A stretch of DNA of 64,000 nt from Paenibacillus alkalitolerans (GTDB lineage: Bacteria > Bacillota > Bacilli > Paenibacillales > YIM-B00363): contig NZ_JAEMXM010000022.1 of the NCBI RefSeq assembly GCF_016482785.1, positions 1-64,000 of the forward strand. The letters are read 5' to 3'. Shown in pieces: positions 50,983 to 61,213 of this stretch (positions within the stretch are counted from its first letter, which is position 1; each line of letters begins with the position of its first letter). A model generated the notes under the pieces. The model ran no database searches. It saw only the letters and a list, made by a program, of their open reading frames with translations, and was not told the DNA's origin. The position numbers and the translations under genes were made by a program.

Positions 50983-51009
50983 TTAGCACTCTATATAACA
51001 GAGTGCTAA
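50983..51009 (+). promoter_or_regulatory. CIRCE operator (HrcA binding site)
   Basis: TTAGCACTC-N9-GAGTGCTAA is the perfect CIRCE consensus, 24 bases before groES. HrcA repression relieved by heat shock is expected. A possible promoter is TTGAAA (50949) with TATATT (50973) 18 bases apart, though it overlaps the terminator stem. Confidence 0.95.
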
Positions 51010-51033
51010 TTATTACGTTAGGAGGTAATGCCA

Positions 51034-52958
<1,925 letters not shown>

Positions 52959-52986
52959 TCTCCTGCATGTCTAAGAGGTGTCGGCT

Positions 52987-53484
52987 ATGCGCGAGTTTCT
53001 GCTCTGCTGCCGATCCTGCAACGAATATACGTCACTAGGCGCTTATGACGAAGCAGAACGGCGTTTCGAAGGCGAGTACTCCCTTCTTTACAATGAAAGA
53101 ACGCGGAATGACGCCATATTTACCCGGTTTTTGCACATTCATGCCGGGCATTCACTATTGGCGGCCGTTAATGGTACGGAAGAATACTCACAGACAATCG
53201 CTACAGCTCGCCATTTCATGGAAGAAGAGTTAGACAAGTATGTCGAGGAGTCGCTTTGGAGGCAAGGAGAGATCGAGCAGCGGATGACGATGGACCGGGG
53301 ACTTGGACGTTTGCAGCTGTCGATTCTTCGGAAGCTGCTGGAGGAGGAAGCCGCGCAAACGGCCCGTCTAAAAACCGAGAGTGCTGCAGAGTCGCAATTT
53401 ATTCTGGGTAAGGAAGAAGGGCTGAAACGGGCGGTCGAGTTGTTGCGGGATTTACAAGAAAAGACATCAGTATATTATAAATAA
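52987..53484 (+). CDS. Unrecognised protein encoded after groEL
   Basis: The 165-residue protein starts REFLLCCRSCNEYTSLGAYD, where CCRSC could be a zinc or redox motif, and continues with mostly helical sequence: IHAGHSLLAAVNGTEEYSQT, ARHFMEEELDKYVEESLWRQ, and a C-terminal coiled part LQLSILRKLLEEEAAQTARL. No family is recognised. The GTG at 52978 is possible, but ATG 52987 with AAGAGGTG upstream is preferred. It lies 28 bases after groEL and ahead of a terminator, so it probably belongs to the CIRCE regulon. Confidence 0.6.
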   Translation: MREFLLCCRSCNEYTSLGAYDEAERRFEGEYSLLYNERTRNDAIFTRFLHIHAGHSLLAAVNGTEEYSQTIATARHFMEEELDKYVEESLWRQGEIEQRMTMDRGLGRLQLSILRKLLEEEAAQTARLKTESAAESQFILGKEEGLKRAVELLRDLQEKTSVYYK

Positions 53485-53519
53485 GGATGCCGGAGTGGAG
53501 GAACTTTTATGATCCGTCG

Positions 53520-53551
53520 GAGAGGGGTTAAGAATGGCCCCTCTCTTTTTT
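53520..53551 (+). terminator. Rho-independent terminator
   Basis: GAGAGGGG (53520-53527) and CCCCTCTC (53538-53545) form a perfect 8-bp stem followed by TTTTTTGT. It ends the groESL transcript. Confidence 0.88.
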
Positions 53552-53736
53552 GTTAGTCTGCCGGACATAACGGTAACAAATTGCGTTACTCCCGGTCGAT
53601 GCACTTCCGATACATATTCCCCTTGAGGCTGCAGATATCCCCGATAAAGTTCAATCAAGCTGTTAACACGTTATTATTTAGTGAGTTAATATAAGTGAAG
53701 AAGAAAATGAAATTACACTATACGAGGGAGTTAATT

Positions 53737-54279
53737 ATGAGCGCATTAATTCAAAACGATTTCCCTATCTTGTCGCGATACATTGAATGGGGAGTAGTTA
53801 AGGCGAAGTTTAAGCTAAGTAATGAGATGCAGGACTACAGGCTAGTCAGTAACGTAAGCATTATTCCGTTTATCGGTGACAAATGTGTGATGATAAAGCT
53901 GGATGACGGAAGATGGGAGCTTATCGGCGGCACGTTGGAACCAAAGGAAGATTGGAAGAGTGCTGTAAAAAGAGAACTGATGGAGGAAGCAGGGGCGGAG
54001 TTACTTAACTTTACTGTATTCGGTCATTTTAAATGCGTGTCTAGTGCAAGCATGCCGTACAGATCCCACATTCCGCATCCTAACTTTATAAGATATGTCG
54101 GTTATGGAGATGTAAAAATCATAGGTGAACCGTTAAACCCTCATGATGGCGAAAAAGTTATTGACGTCGAGGTAGTCAGCATTGATGATGCGGTGAATCG
54201 ATTTAATGAAATAAATAGGGATGATATAGCCGAGCTTTATAAATTGGCGAACTTGATCAGAAACAATAGTCTTTATTAA
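53737..54279 (+). CDS. NUDIX hydrolase
   Basis: The 180-residue protein has LVSNVSIIPFIGDKCVMIKL-DDGRWELIGGTLEPKEDWKS, continuing AVKRELMEEAGAE, a full NUDIX box, then FKCVSSASMPYRSHIPHPNF-IRYVGYGDV and DVEVVSIDDAVNRFNE. Length and the histidine-rich insert make it a larger NUDIX type. Substrate unknown. ATG 53737 is preferred because GAGGGAG lies about seven bases upstream; the GTG at 53695 has no site. Confidence 0.85.
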   Translation: MSALIQNDFPILSRYIEWGVVKAKFKLSNEMQDYRLVSNVSIIPFIGDKCVMIKLDDGRWELIGGTLEPKEDWKSAVKRELMEEAGAELLNFTVFGHFKCVSSASMPYRSHIPHPNFIRYVGYGDVKIIGEPLNPHDGEKVIDVEVVSIDDAVNRFNEINRDDIAELYKLANLIRNNSLY

Positions 54280-54332
54280 AGGAGAGGTACGCAGTATTAA
54301 AATTAAATCCAGACCAAGAAATACCGAGCTGG

Positions 54333-54647
54333 GTGCATCGAAATAATCAAGAATTATTGTCCATTACCTATACTCAAGACGAGTTATCAATTGTCAGCGC
54401 AGAAAAGTATATACCCGAAATGAACCGTACCGATATTGAAACTGCTTGGAAATGTCTGAAGATCGAGGGTCCGCTTGATTTTAGCTTGACTGGGATACTT
54501 GCGTCATTAACAATATCTTTGGCGGAAGCGGGTATTAGCATTTTTGCGATTTCAACATATGACACTGATTATATATTGATTAAAGATAATAAGATGGACC
54601 GGGCAATTCGGGTGCTTGCTGATGAAGGACATGAAATAGGTAGTTGA
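54333..54647 (+). CDS. ACT-domain protein (start uncertain)
   Basis: The 104-residue frame reads ELLSITYTQDELSIVSAEKY, TAWKCLKIEGPLDFSLTGIL-ASLTISLAEAGISIFAISTY and DYILIKDNKMDRAIRVLADE. This is the CASTOR/ACT-like pattern with GILASLT...LAEAGISIFAISTYDTDYILIK. The protein probably begins further upstream: LKLNPDQEIPSW in the same frame (54297 on) is family-like, but no ATG, GTG or TTG lies there, so the original start may be mutated. GGAGAGG is at 54281. It may bind an amino acid. Confidence 0.7.
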   Translation: MHRNNQELLSITYTQDELSIVSAEKYIPEMNRTDIETAWKCLKIEGPLDFSLTGILASLTISLAEAGISIFAISTYDTDYILIKDNKMDRAIRVLADEGHEIGS

Positions 54648-54651
54648 CCCA

Positions 54652-55125
54652 ATGAAGAAAACAAAGGGAAGAAGGGGAGATCCCATAAAGTGTAGAATAT
54701 TCTTATCAATAATTCTTGTATTCATACTCGTTACGGGATGCAGTGAACGTCAACAAGTTGATACTCCTGCTTCACAAACCTATAAAGATGACATATATCA
54801 ATTATCCAACATAATTAAAGATGTACGGGTGTATTTTCTTCGGCCTGATTTATTTATTCAAATCGACCTATCCGGTGAGCCTGGTAATGAATTAGCGGAT
54901 GAGATTTTATTAAGAACCAAAGAGTTCGTAACGATCGAAAATATGACTGAGGTTGCCGAAAGCATCAATTGGGATTTAGAAATATCGAACGTACATTTAA
55001 CTTTTAACACCGACTCCGATGAAAATATTGAGCATGAATATTATGCTAGGTATTTTAAAACATTCGATGCAAGCGACAAGTCGAAGGAAAATATTGAAGG
55101 TTATCGAAATTGGTATAAGGATTAA
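54652..55125 (+). CDS. Putative lipoprotein
   Basis: The 157-residue protein has a lipoprotein signal: hydrophobic FLSIILVFILVTGCSERQQV with the lipobox LVTGC, so the mature protein is anchored on the outer face of the membrane at that Cys. The remaining ~120 residues (YQLSNIIKDVRVYFLRPDLF-IQIDLSGEPG..., NVHLTFNTDSDENIEHEYYA) look alpha/beta and match no known family by eye. It starts four bases after the ACT-domain gene. Confidence 0.7.
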   Translation: MKKTKGRRGDPIKCRIFLSIILVFILVTGCSERQQVDTPASQTYKDDIYQLSNIIKDVRVYFLRPDLFIQIDLSGEPGNELADEILLRTKEFVTIENMTEVAESINWDLEISNVHLTFNTDSDENIEHEYYARYFKTFDASDKSKENIEGYRNWYKD

Positions 55126-55150
55126 TTTTTCGGAGGAAGAGGTGAAATAT

Positions 55151-56242
55151 ATGTTCAGTAAAAGAATTGACGAACAACTGGACCTTCGCATTCTCGACCA
55201 TAAACATGTGTATGAGTTATACAAGGTTACGGACGAAAATCGCAATTATTTAAGCGCGTGGCTGCCCTGGGTTGGAGAGACAACCGGCGAGGACAGCACA
55301 AGAAATTTTATACGCAATTCACTGAAGCATTATGCTGATAACACCGGTTTAAACTGCGGCATTTTTTATAATAACTCTATTGTTGGCTGCATTGGATTTC
55401 ACGGATTTGACTGGGCGAACCTGAAAACCTCATTAGGTTACTGGTTGGCAGAAGCTTATCAAGGCAAGGGCATAATGACGAAATCTTGTATAACCATGAT
55501 CGATTATTCAATAAAGGAATTAGGCTTTAACCGCATTGAAATCCGTGCCGGAGTTGAAAATTACAAAAGCCGGGCAATACCGGAAAGGCTGAATTTTAAA
55601 CAAGAAGGAATATTGAGAAAGGTCGAGAAGGTTGGCGACAAATATCTCGATCATGTTGTATATGCAATGATTGCAGACGATTGGCTGACTAGGGAGAGTA
55701 GTATTAGCACCAAAATCGAAGTAGTTCCCTATAATCCGAATTGGCCGCTTCAATTCGAACAAGAGAAAGCCCGCTTGCTTGAAATCCTGCACCCGAAGTT
55801 GGTTGCCATTGAACATACCGGAAGCACATCCGTACCTAGAGTGGATGCGAAGCCCATTATCGATATATTTGCGGCAGTTCGTCCATTCGAAGAGTCTTCC
55901 GTATATGCAGAACTTCTAAGAGAGAGCGGCTATCAATTAATTGAAACAGGCATGTATGGCCGCTACTTGTTTGTGAAACAATCCAACGGGACACGTACGC
56001 ATCATCTGCACATTCTTCCGGAAGAAGGTTTTTACGAGAGGAATGAATTTCTGTTCCGCGATTATCTCCGTGCTCATCCCGAATTAGTTGAAGAGTATGG
56101 GGAACTTAAAAGAAATCTTTCGCAGCAATACAGTACCGATCCTGAAGGCTATACTCGAGCGAAGACTTCTTTTATCCAGCGGGTGGTAGACCGTGCTCGG
56201 GAAGAACGGGGTTTACCGCTGCAAAATGTATGGGAAGAATGA
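55151..56242 (+). CDS. GNAT acetyltransferase fused to a GrpB domain
   Basis: The 363-residue protein has an N-terminal RimL-type GNAT domain (LDLRILDHKHVYELYKVTDE-NRNYLSAWLPWV, GYWLAEAYQGKGIMTKSCIT, EIRAGVENYKSRAIPERLNF) to about residue 180, joined directly to a GrpB domain (KIEVVPYNPNWPLQFEQEKA, IEHTGSTSVPRVDAKPIIDI, RTHHLHILPEEGFYERNEFL-FRDYLRAHPELVEEYG). Both active-site patterns look intact. A stand-alone GrpB is at 46938. GGAAGAGGTGAAATAT precedes ATG 55151. The fusion suggests the two reactions or ligands are linked. Confidence 0.87.
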   Translation: MFSKRIDEQLDLRILDHKHVYELYKVTDENRNYLSAWLPWVGETTGEDSTRNFIRNSLKHYADNTGLNCGIFYNNSIVGCIGFHGFDWANLKTSLGYWLAEAYQGKGIMTKSCITMIDYSIKELGFNRIEIRAGVENYKSRAIPERLNFKQEGILRKVEKVGDKYLDHVVYAMIADDWLTRESSISTKIEVVPYNPNWPLQFEQEKARLLEILHPKLVAIEHTGSTSVPRVDAKPIIDIFAAVRPFEESSVYAELLRESGYQLIETGMYGRYLFVKQSNGTRTHHLHILPEEGFYERNEFLFRDYLRAHPELVEEYGELKRNLSQQYSTDPEGYTRAKTSFIQRVVDRAREERGLPLQNVWEE

Positions 56243-56293
56243 GTTGACAATAAGGAATAATGGGTCGCGATAACATATCGGGATGTGACAAAG

Positions 56294-56803
56294 ATGTTAA
56301 ACAAGAATGAGCTTAAACATCTTACGAACTTCCTCAAGGTAGCCGATGATTACTGCAGATATGTAGAAGATTTAGAGAACATAACGGAATATTCCTTTGT
56401 CGTCGATTTATTATCCATTTTGTCAAGCTTATATAATGAGGCGCTCCTTCTGCCTGAAGTCATGCCAAGCGACAAAGAAGGAGTCGTCGTAATGGATTCC
56501 GAAATAAAAACAAGGGTTTATTTGGATATTGCCAAGAAATTGGAAGGATACAGATTTTATTTTACTGTACTGGACATGTTTGAGAGTGAAGAAGCGGGCT
56601 ATGCGGATTTGGCTGACGATCTGACGGATATATACAAGGATATTAAAGAAGCGATGATTATTTATGAGATGGGTAACGATGAGGACAGATTGCACGCAAT
56701 ATGGACTTTAAAATTCACATTCAAAGCGCATTGGGGATATCATCTTCTCGATGCGTTAAAAGCGCTTCATCATATACATGAAAACTTTGCTTTGGAAGAT
56801 TAG
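56294..56803 (+). CDS. DUF5063-like protein
   Basis: The 169-residue all-helical acidic protein (LKHLTNFLKVADDYCRYVED, FVVDLLSILSSLYNEALLLP, ADLADDLTDIYKDIKEAMII-YEMGNDEDRLHAIWTLKFTF-KAHWGYHLLDALKALHHIH) fits the DUF5063 family. The DDL.DIY.D.K......W...F...WG.H...AL..LH pattern is diagnostic. Function unknown. ATG 56294 is preferred to GTG 56285. It is followed after 20 bases by the DUF6157 gene. Confidence 0.75.
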   Translation: MLNKNELKHLTNFLKVADDYCRYVEDLENITEYSFVVDLLSILSSLYNEALLLPEVMPSDKEGVVVMDSEIKTRVYLDIAKKLEGYRFYFTVLDMFESEEAGYADLADDLTDIYKDIKEAMIIYEMGNDEDRLHAIWTLKFTFKAHWGYHLLDALKALHHIHENFALED

Positions 56804-56823
56804 CGTAAGATGGAGAGACAAGT

Positions 56824-57240
56824 ATGAGTTATGTGAACACATTCATTAAGGTGGCGCCGGATTGTCCCGTTACGAGCAGCGTAGTTCCGGTCGCGAAGAG
56901 AGAAAGCAAGCCGGTTCATGTCATTCAATACGAGTTGCTTTCACAGAACCCATATCAATTTACGCACGAAGAGCTTCTCTTCGAGGTGCACATCAGACAT
57001 AAGGCGATCTCTAACGAGGAGTTACTGCGTCGCAGAGATGGAATTTGGGCCGAACTGTTCGAGAAGAAGCATCCGTGTTTAAGGGCATCATTACTTCCCA
57101 AGAAATATGGTTGGGGCGTCCACTTCAATGATGAGGGCAAGATTGCTCTTTATGGAATGGAGACTCCGGAATACGAACGCTTCGATAATGGCGATCATGG
57201 AAGCCATACGCTGCTCACCGCGATGCGAAGCAGCCGTTGA
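56824..57240 (+). CDS. DUF6157-like protein
   Basis: The 138-residue protein begins SYVNTFIKVAPDCPVTSSVV-PVAKRESKPVHVIQYELLSQ-NPYQFTHEELLFEVHIRHKA and ends GWGVHFNDEGKIALYGMETP-EYERF. The T.I.VA.DCP...G..P, ..E..LL...PY..T..ELLF..., ..YGWG.H....G.IAL...ES pattern matches DUF6157. Function unknown. Strong ATG start with AGAGACAAGT. The histidine phosphatase follows 26 bases later. Confidence 0.78.
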   Translation: MSYVNTFIKVAPDCPVTSSVVPVAKRESKPVHVIQYELLSQNPYQFTHEELLFEVHIRHKAISNEELLRRRDGIWAELFEKKHPCLRASLLPKKYGWGVHFNDEGKIALYGMETPEYERFDNGDHGSHTLLTAMRSSR

Positions 57241-57266
57241 AACTATGTTAAGGAGACACTACATTT

Positions 57267-57842
57267 ATGAAAACATACCTTTACTTTGTCAGACATGCCA
57301 TTTCGCCATTCGTTTTTGGGAATGAGAGAGACAGAGGATTGTCCGATCAAGGATTTTCGGATTCGCAGAGAGTGAAAGAATTATTAATCAATGAGGGCAT
57401 CGACGCAGTTATATCAAGCCCTTACGCTCGCGCAATTCAAACCGTTAATTATTTATCGGAAGCGTTAGGTAAAGAAATCATTGTATATGAAGAATTAAGG
57501 GAACGTCCTATAAAGAGTCTTGATGAAAAATGCACCGAAGAGGAACTGTTAGCGGCGATCGAAAAGTCATTTTCGGATAAAGATTATTGCTTGCATGGCG
57601 GGGAATCGACCGGAGCGGCACAACAAAGAGCGATCCCGGTAATTAACCGAATATTGACGGAGCATCAGGGGAAGAAAGTCGTTATCGGGACACACGGAAA
57701 TATAATGACGATTATTTTGAATTATTTCAACGATGGATTTGGTTATGAATTTTGGAAGAGCACATCGAAGCCGGATATTTATAAAGCGGAATTTGAAGGC
57801 AATGCTTTAATAAACGTAGTAAGATTGTGGGAAATGGAGTAA
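57267..57842 (+). CDS. Histidine phosphatase family protein
   Basis: The 191-residue protein reads KTYLYFVRHAISPFVFGNER-DRGLSDQGFSDSQRVKELL (catalytic RHA), IDAVISSPYARAIQTVNYLS, CLHGGESTGAAQQRAIPVIN and VVIGTHGNIMTIILNYFNDG-FGYEFWKSTSKPD. It is a small phosphoglycerate-mutase-like phosphatase of unknown substrate. The fragment at 17741 is a close relative cut after residue 46. AAGGAGACACTACATTT precedes the ATG. Confidence 0.88.
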   Translation: MKTYLYFVRHAISPFVFGNERDRGLSDQGFSDSQRVKELLINEGIDAVISSPYARAIQTVNYLSEALGKEIIVYEELRERPIKSLDEKCTEEELLAAIEKSFSDKDYCLHGGESTGAAQQRAIPVINRILTEHQGKKVVIGTHGNIMTIILNYFNDGFGYEFWKSTSKPDIYKAEFEGNALINVVRLWEME

Positions 57843-57939
57843 TCAAGCCCATTTTTTATTTGGTCAATGTACCTATTTCAACGAAGCCCATACGATGAAT
57901 ACGTAGGTAAATGACCATATGATAAATGGAGGTTTAATG

Positions 57940-58407
57940 ATGGATCCGCAACAAGCACGTTTTTTTAATCCCTTCTTCTCACCATTCTTTTTTCAGCGAC
58001 GCTTTTTCCCGTTTTTCTTTCTGTCGCCTTTTTTCTCTCCTTTCTTCCCGTTTTATCGTGAGGGAGATGATCGCGACGGAATGTATTACGCACAGCATCG
58101 ATGTCAAGCCGGGGATACGGTGAGCGGTCTGGCTCAGAGGTACAACGTTCCTGCTCCGATTCTGGAAGCCATGAATCCGCATATTCCTAATCCGCATGCA
58201 TTGACGGCAGGAACTGTAGTCGGTATTCCGCGCATGGATAAAATGTTTTGCTCAAGAATGTATGCGGAACAAGGTCCGGCCGGAACAGCCCAATACCCGA
58301 CAACTCAATTTCCTCAACAAACGATGTCTCATACAGGAGTGCCCTATATGCCGACGACAGCTTATACAGGAATGCCTGGAACGACTGGAATGCCTTCACA
58401 GATGTAG
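57940..58407 (+). CDS. LysM-domain protein with Phe-rich N-terminus
   Basis: The 155-residue protein starts with about 40 residues very rich in Phe, Pro and Arg (RFFNPFFSPFFFQRRFFPFF, then FLSPFFSPFFPFY), with no ordinary signal peptide. Residues ~52-100 are a LysM domain: HRCQAGDTVSGLAQRYNVPA-PILEAMNPHIPNPHALTAGT-VVGIP, which binds peptidoglycan or glycans. The tail is low-complexity, rich in Thr, Met, Gly and Pro. The composition recalls spore-coat or inner-coat proteins such as SafA-like ones, but this is an inference. TGGAGG precedes ATG 57940. Confidence 0.75.
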   Translation: MDPQQARFFNPFFSPFFFQRRFFPFFFLSPFFSPFFPFYREGDDRDGMYYAQHRCQAGDTVSGLAQRYNVPAPILEAMNPHIPNPHALTAGTVVGIPRMDKMFCSRMYAEQGPAGTAQYPTTQFPQQTMSHTGVPYMPTTAYTGMPGTTGMPSQM

Positions 58408-58422
58408 CATTCGGATGAAAAC

Positions 58423-58463
58423 AAAAAGTGGTACTCTTTACTGACTAAAGCGTACCACTTTTT
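58423..58463. terminator. Bidirectional terminator between convergent genes
   Basis: AAAAAGTGGTAC pairs with GTACCACTTTTT around a loop of about 17 bases. A-run and T-run on both sides allow termination of the LysM gene (+) and the HxlR gene (-). It overlaps the HxlR stop codon. Confidence 0.85.
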
Positions 58464-58798
58464 TCATTAGCCCACTCTTTTCCCCATTTTTTCATTTCAT
58501 GTATGATTGTTTGCAGCGATTGCCCCTTCTCCGTAAGTTCATACTCGACAGTTGGAGGAACGGTTGCATAAGCCTTGCGGATTAAAATGTTTTTTTCCTG
58601 CAGATGACGCAAAGTGTCGGAAAGAGATTTGGAGCTGACGTCATGTATGGCGCTTTTCAGTTCTCCGAATCGTTTTTTGCCGTGAGTTAATTCGCGAATG
58701 ACCAGGAAGGACCATTTTCCTCCGATCACGTTAAGCGCTTTCTCAATCGAACAGTCATGGGTATGACGTTGAACTGCGGCTTCGCCTAATTTTCCCAT
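58445..58798 (-). CDS. HxlR family transcriptional regulator
   Basis: The 117-residue winged-helix protein shows DCSIEKALNVIGGKWSFLVI-RELTHGKKRFGELKSAIHDV (HxlR Cys-containing start, then winged helix), SSKSLSDTLRHLQEKNILIR (recognition helix) and VEYELTEKGQSL (wing). HxlR proteins often sense electrophiles or quinones via the conserved Cys. It diverges from the aldo-keto reductase gene; its operator may be in the 258-base gap. GGAGG precedes the ATG on the minus strand. Confidence 0.9.
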   Translation of the reverse strand: MGKLGEAAVQRHTHDCSIEKALNVIGGKWSFLVIRELTHGKKRFGELKSAIHDVSSKSLSDTLRHLQEKNILIRKAYATVPPTVEYELTEKGQSLQTIIHEMKKWGKEWANEKSGTL

Positions 58799-59056
58799 TC
58801 GTCAAATCTCCTTTCTATTAAAATCACTTTAAATAGTTAACTAAGTTTATTTTAGTTACTATTGGACCCATTATACTCATAAGCCATAAGGTTGATCAAT
58901 TGCCGGATCAATCTAAAAGTAACTTTGAGGTAACCAAGTTAAATGAAAGTGCGTACTTCTCAGTAATTTCTTTTTATTTTATGATTTCATCATAGTTACA
59001 TATGAAAGTGGTTTGCAGCTGATTCATTCATTATAATTTTGAAAGGGGTATGATGT
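58799..59056. promoter_or_regulatory. Divergent promoter region of HxlR and aldo-keto reductase genes
   Basis: This AT-rich gap contains the palindrome TAGTTAACTA (58834-58843) followed by AAGTTTATTTTAGTTACTA. A second cluster near 58916 holds AGTAACTTTGAGGTAACC. These repeated GTAAC/GTTAC words look like HxlR operator elements. Exact promoter boxes could not be fixed. Confidence 0.5.
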
Positions 59057-59962
59057 ATGCAAAAAGCGATCTTCGGCCGCACCGGTCTTGAGGTGACTCG
59101 TTTAGGGTTTGGAGCGATGGAGATTCGAGGACCGCGCGTTTGGAGCGGCCGCCCTCTGACGGATAAGGAAGCGGAAAACATATTAAACGCGGTACTCGAT
59201 GCCGGTATCAACTTCATTGATACGTCATATGACTATGGATCAAGTGAAGAGTATATCGGACGGTTCATCAGCCGCCGGCGTGATGAATATTTTCTTGCAA
59301 CGAAGTGCGGTTGTAGGGTTGTGAACGCAGGCGATCACGATGAAACGTCTCACGTTTGGACAAGAGAAAATTTGCTGCACAACATTGAAACGAGTTTGCG
59401 CAGGATGAAGACGGATTACGTCGACTTATTGCAGCTTCATAACGCAACTTTCGAACAGACCGAAGAGGGACAACTGATAGAAGTGTTGAAAGAAATACAA
59501 GCTTCGGGCAAAGTTCGCTGGATCGGCGCATCTTCCGCGCTCCCGCATATTACAAAGTACATCGGCTTGGGAGTATTCGATTCGTTCCAAATTCCGTACT
59601 CCGCTCTGGAAAGGGATCATGAGAGCATAATATCGAAGGCGGCTGAAGCGGGGGCCGGCACAATTATACGCGGCGGCGTAGGAAAGGGCGAGCCCGGTGT
59701 CGGACTCGGAAATACAGATCGCTGGGCTATTTGGAATAACGCCAAATTGGATGATTTGCTCGAAGAAGAGGAAAGCCGTACCGCATTTTTGCTCCGTTTC
59801 ACGCTCAGCCATCCGGATATGCATACAACGATCGTCGGTACGAAAAATCCGGATCATTTGGCTGAAAACTTGAAAGCTGCGCACAGAGGGCCGCTGCCGA
59901 AGGACGTTTATGAGGAAGCGAAAGACCGACTGCTTCAATCCGGGCAAGTATCGAAAGTCTAA
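59057..59962 (+). CDS. Aldo/keto reductase
   Basis: The 301-residue TIM-barrel oxidoreductase has KAIFGRTGLEVTRLGFGAME, AVLDAGINFIDTSYDYGSSE-EYIG (Asp and Tyr of the tetrad), DEYFLATKCGC (Lys), DYVDLLQLHNATFEQTEEGQ (His) and the C-terminal GTKNPDHLAENLKAAHRGPLP that holds NADPH. It reduces aldehydes or ketones with NADPH; the substrate is unknown. AAAGGGGTATGATGT precedes the ATG. Regulation by the divergent HxlR gene is likely. Confidence 0.92.
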   Translation: MQKAIFGRTGLEVTRLGFGAMEIRGPRVWSGRPLTDKEAENILNAVLDAGINFIDTSYDYGSSEEYIGRFISRRRDEYFLATKCGCRVVNAGDHDETSHVWTRENLLHNIETSLRRMKTDYVDLLQLHNATFEQTEEGQLIEVLKEIQASGKVRWIGASSALPHITKYIGLGVFDSFQIPYSALERDHESIISKAAEAGAGTIIRGGVGKGEPGVGLGNTDRWAIWNNAKLDDLLEEEESRTAFLLRFTLSHPDMHTTIVGTKNPDHLAENLKAAHRGPLPKDVYEEAKDRLLQSGQVSKV

Positions 59963-60074
59963 GCGGGCGAAAGCTTTATGCGGCGAAATGTTGGAAAGGT
60001 TAAGGGATTCGATCAAACCGTTCCTACAACTGGCACACGTTCCATTGAAGCCTGTTGCGGGATAATATGATGAG

Positions 60075-60109
60075 GGCGGAAACAACGTATTGTTGTTTCC
60101 GCCTTTTTT
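60075..60109 (+). terminator. Rho-independent terminator
   Basis: GGCGGAAACAAC and GTTGTTTCCGCC form a perfect 12-bp stem with loop GTATT, followed by TTTTTT. It ends the aldo-keto reductase transcript and faces the AraC gene's end. Confidence 0.9.
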
Positions 60110-60161
60110 AAAATTCACGAAGCGTGAACGCCTATTGATCAAATGAATGCTGCGGCCGGGT

Positions 60162-61079
60162 TTACTTCGTCTTGAAAGAACGGGGCCGCGGTTCACTTTC
60201 GGAGCGGGACATTAAGCGGAATTCGCCGGGCGTTGCGCCGCATAATTTTTTGAACGTGCGACAAAAATGGGACAAGTCATGGCAGCCCACCGAGACTGCG
60301 ATCTCGATGATGGGCAGGTCTGTTTGTTCCAGTTGTTCCTTAGCTTTATTCATTCGATAAGATATCAGGTATTGGTTCATGGAATAACCGGTAATTTGCT
60401 TGAACAACTTGTAGAGACTGGATCGCGACACTTTGAATCGTCTCGAAATCTCACTGACATTTATATCTTCCTGATAACGGGACGACAAGAATTTCAATAT
60501 TTCTTCAACGATTTTCACCGTTTTATTCGGAAGCAAATTGTCCTGACCGGCGGCATGCCGCTCCCTGCCCAATTCAAGAATCAAACGTTGAAGCAAGTTT
60601 TTTGCGGCGACAGTGTAATAAGGTTTGCGCTCCGACAGCTCTTTTTCCACATGGTGCAAGATATCGCGAATCGTCAAGAAACCGTGAGGAGTCAGAAGCC
60701 ATTGGAGTGATTTGGCTGTAAGGAATCTGGAAAAGTTCGCGCATTTCTCCAATTCCGGGTCTTCTTGCAGCATTTGCAGCAAATACGGTTCGTCGACGGA
60801 CAAAATGATTCGTTGCAGCGGAGTATTAGGGTCGGGTTTTATGAGGTGCAGCGATTGCGGCGAAATTACGGTGATCGACCCCGGCAATAATGCGTATACC
60901 TTATCTTCTGCTAAAATAGTGCCTTTTCCCGAGAGACAGAGGTAAAATTCGAAACCGCGATGAAGGTGAAGATCGGGTTGCCTTAGTTCGCAATCTTTAT
61001 AAACGCAGTGGACCGGATAATGATGAAGCAGGGTATTGGTGACTCGATCGGTTCGATCGAAAAGCGATCCGGTGGTCAT
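60162..61079 (-). CDS. AraC family transcriptional regulator
   Basis: The 305-residue protein has an N-terminal cupin-like sensor (LRQPDLHLHRGFEFYLCLSG-KGTILAEDKVYALLPGSITV) and a C-terminal double helix-turn-helix: FLSSRYQEDINVSEISRRFK-VSRSSLYKLFKQITGYSMNQ-YLISYRMNKAKEQLEQTDLP-IIEIAVSVGCHDLSHFCRTF-KKLCGATPGEFR. It probably controls the divergent GH105/GH130 genes in response to a sugar. ATG 61079 is used, with GGGGG upstream on the minus strand. Confidence 0.9.
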   Translation of the reverse strand: MTTGSLFDRTDRVTNTLLHHYPVHCVYKDCELRQPDLHLHRGFEFYLCLSGKGTILAEDKVYALLPGSITVISPQSLHLIKPDPNTPLQRIILSVDEPYLLQMLQEDPELEKCANFSRFLTAKSLQWLLTPHGFLTIRDILHHVEKELSERKPYYTVAAKNLLQRLILELGRERHAAGQDNLLPNKTVKIVEEILKFLSSRYQEDINVSEISRRFKVSRSSLYKLFKQITGYSMNQYLISYRMNKAKEQLEQTDLPIIEIAVSVGCHDLSHFCRTFKKLCGATPGEFRLMSRSESEPRPRSFKTK

Positions 61080-61213
61080 CGTTATCCCCCTGGGGTAAAA
61101 AAATGGAAAAAAAGACAATTCGAACAGAAAATTCGCCAAACGTATTCATAGGTTTTATTATATAGTATTTTCATCCCAAAAATCATGTGTCCAACAGGGG
61201 GAGGCGGTCGGAT

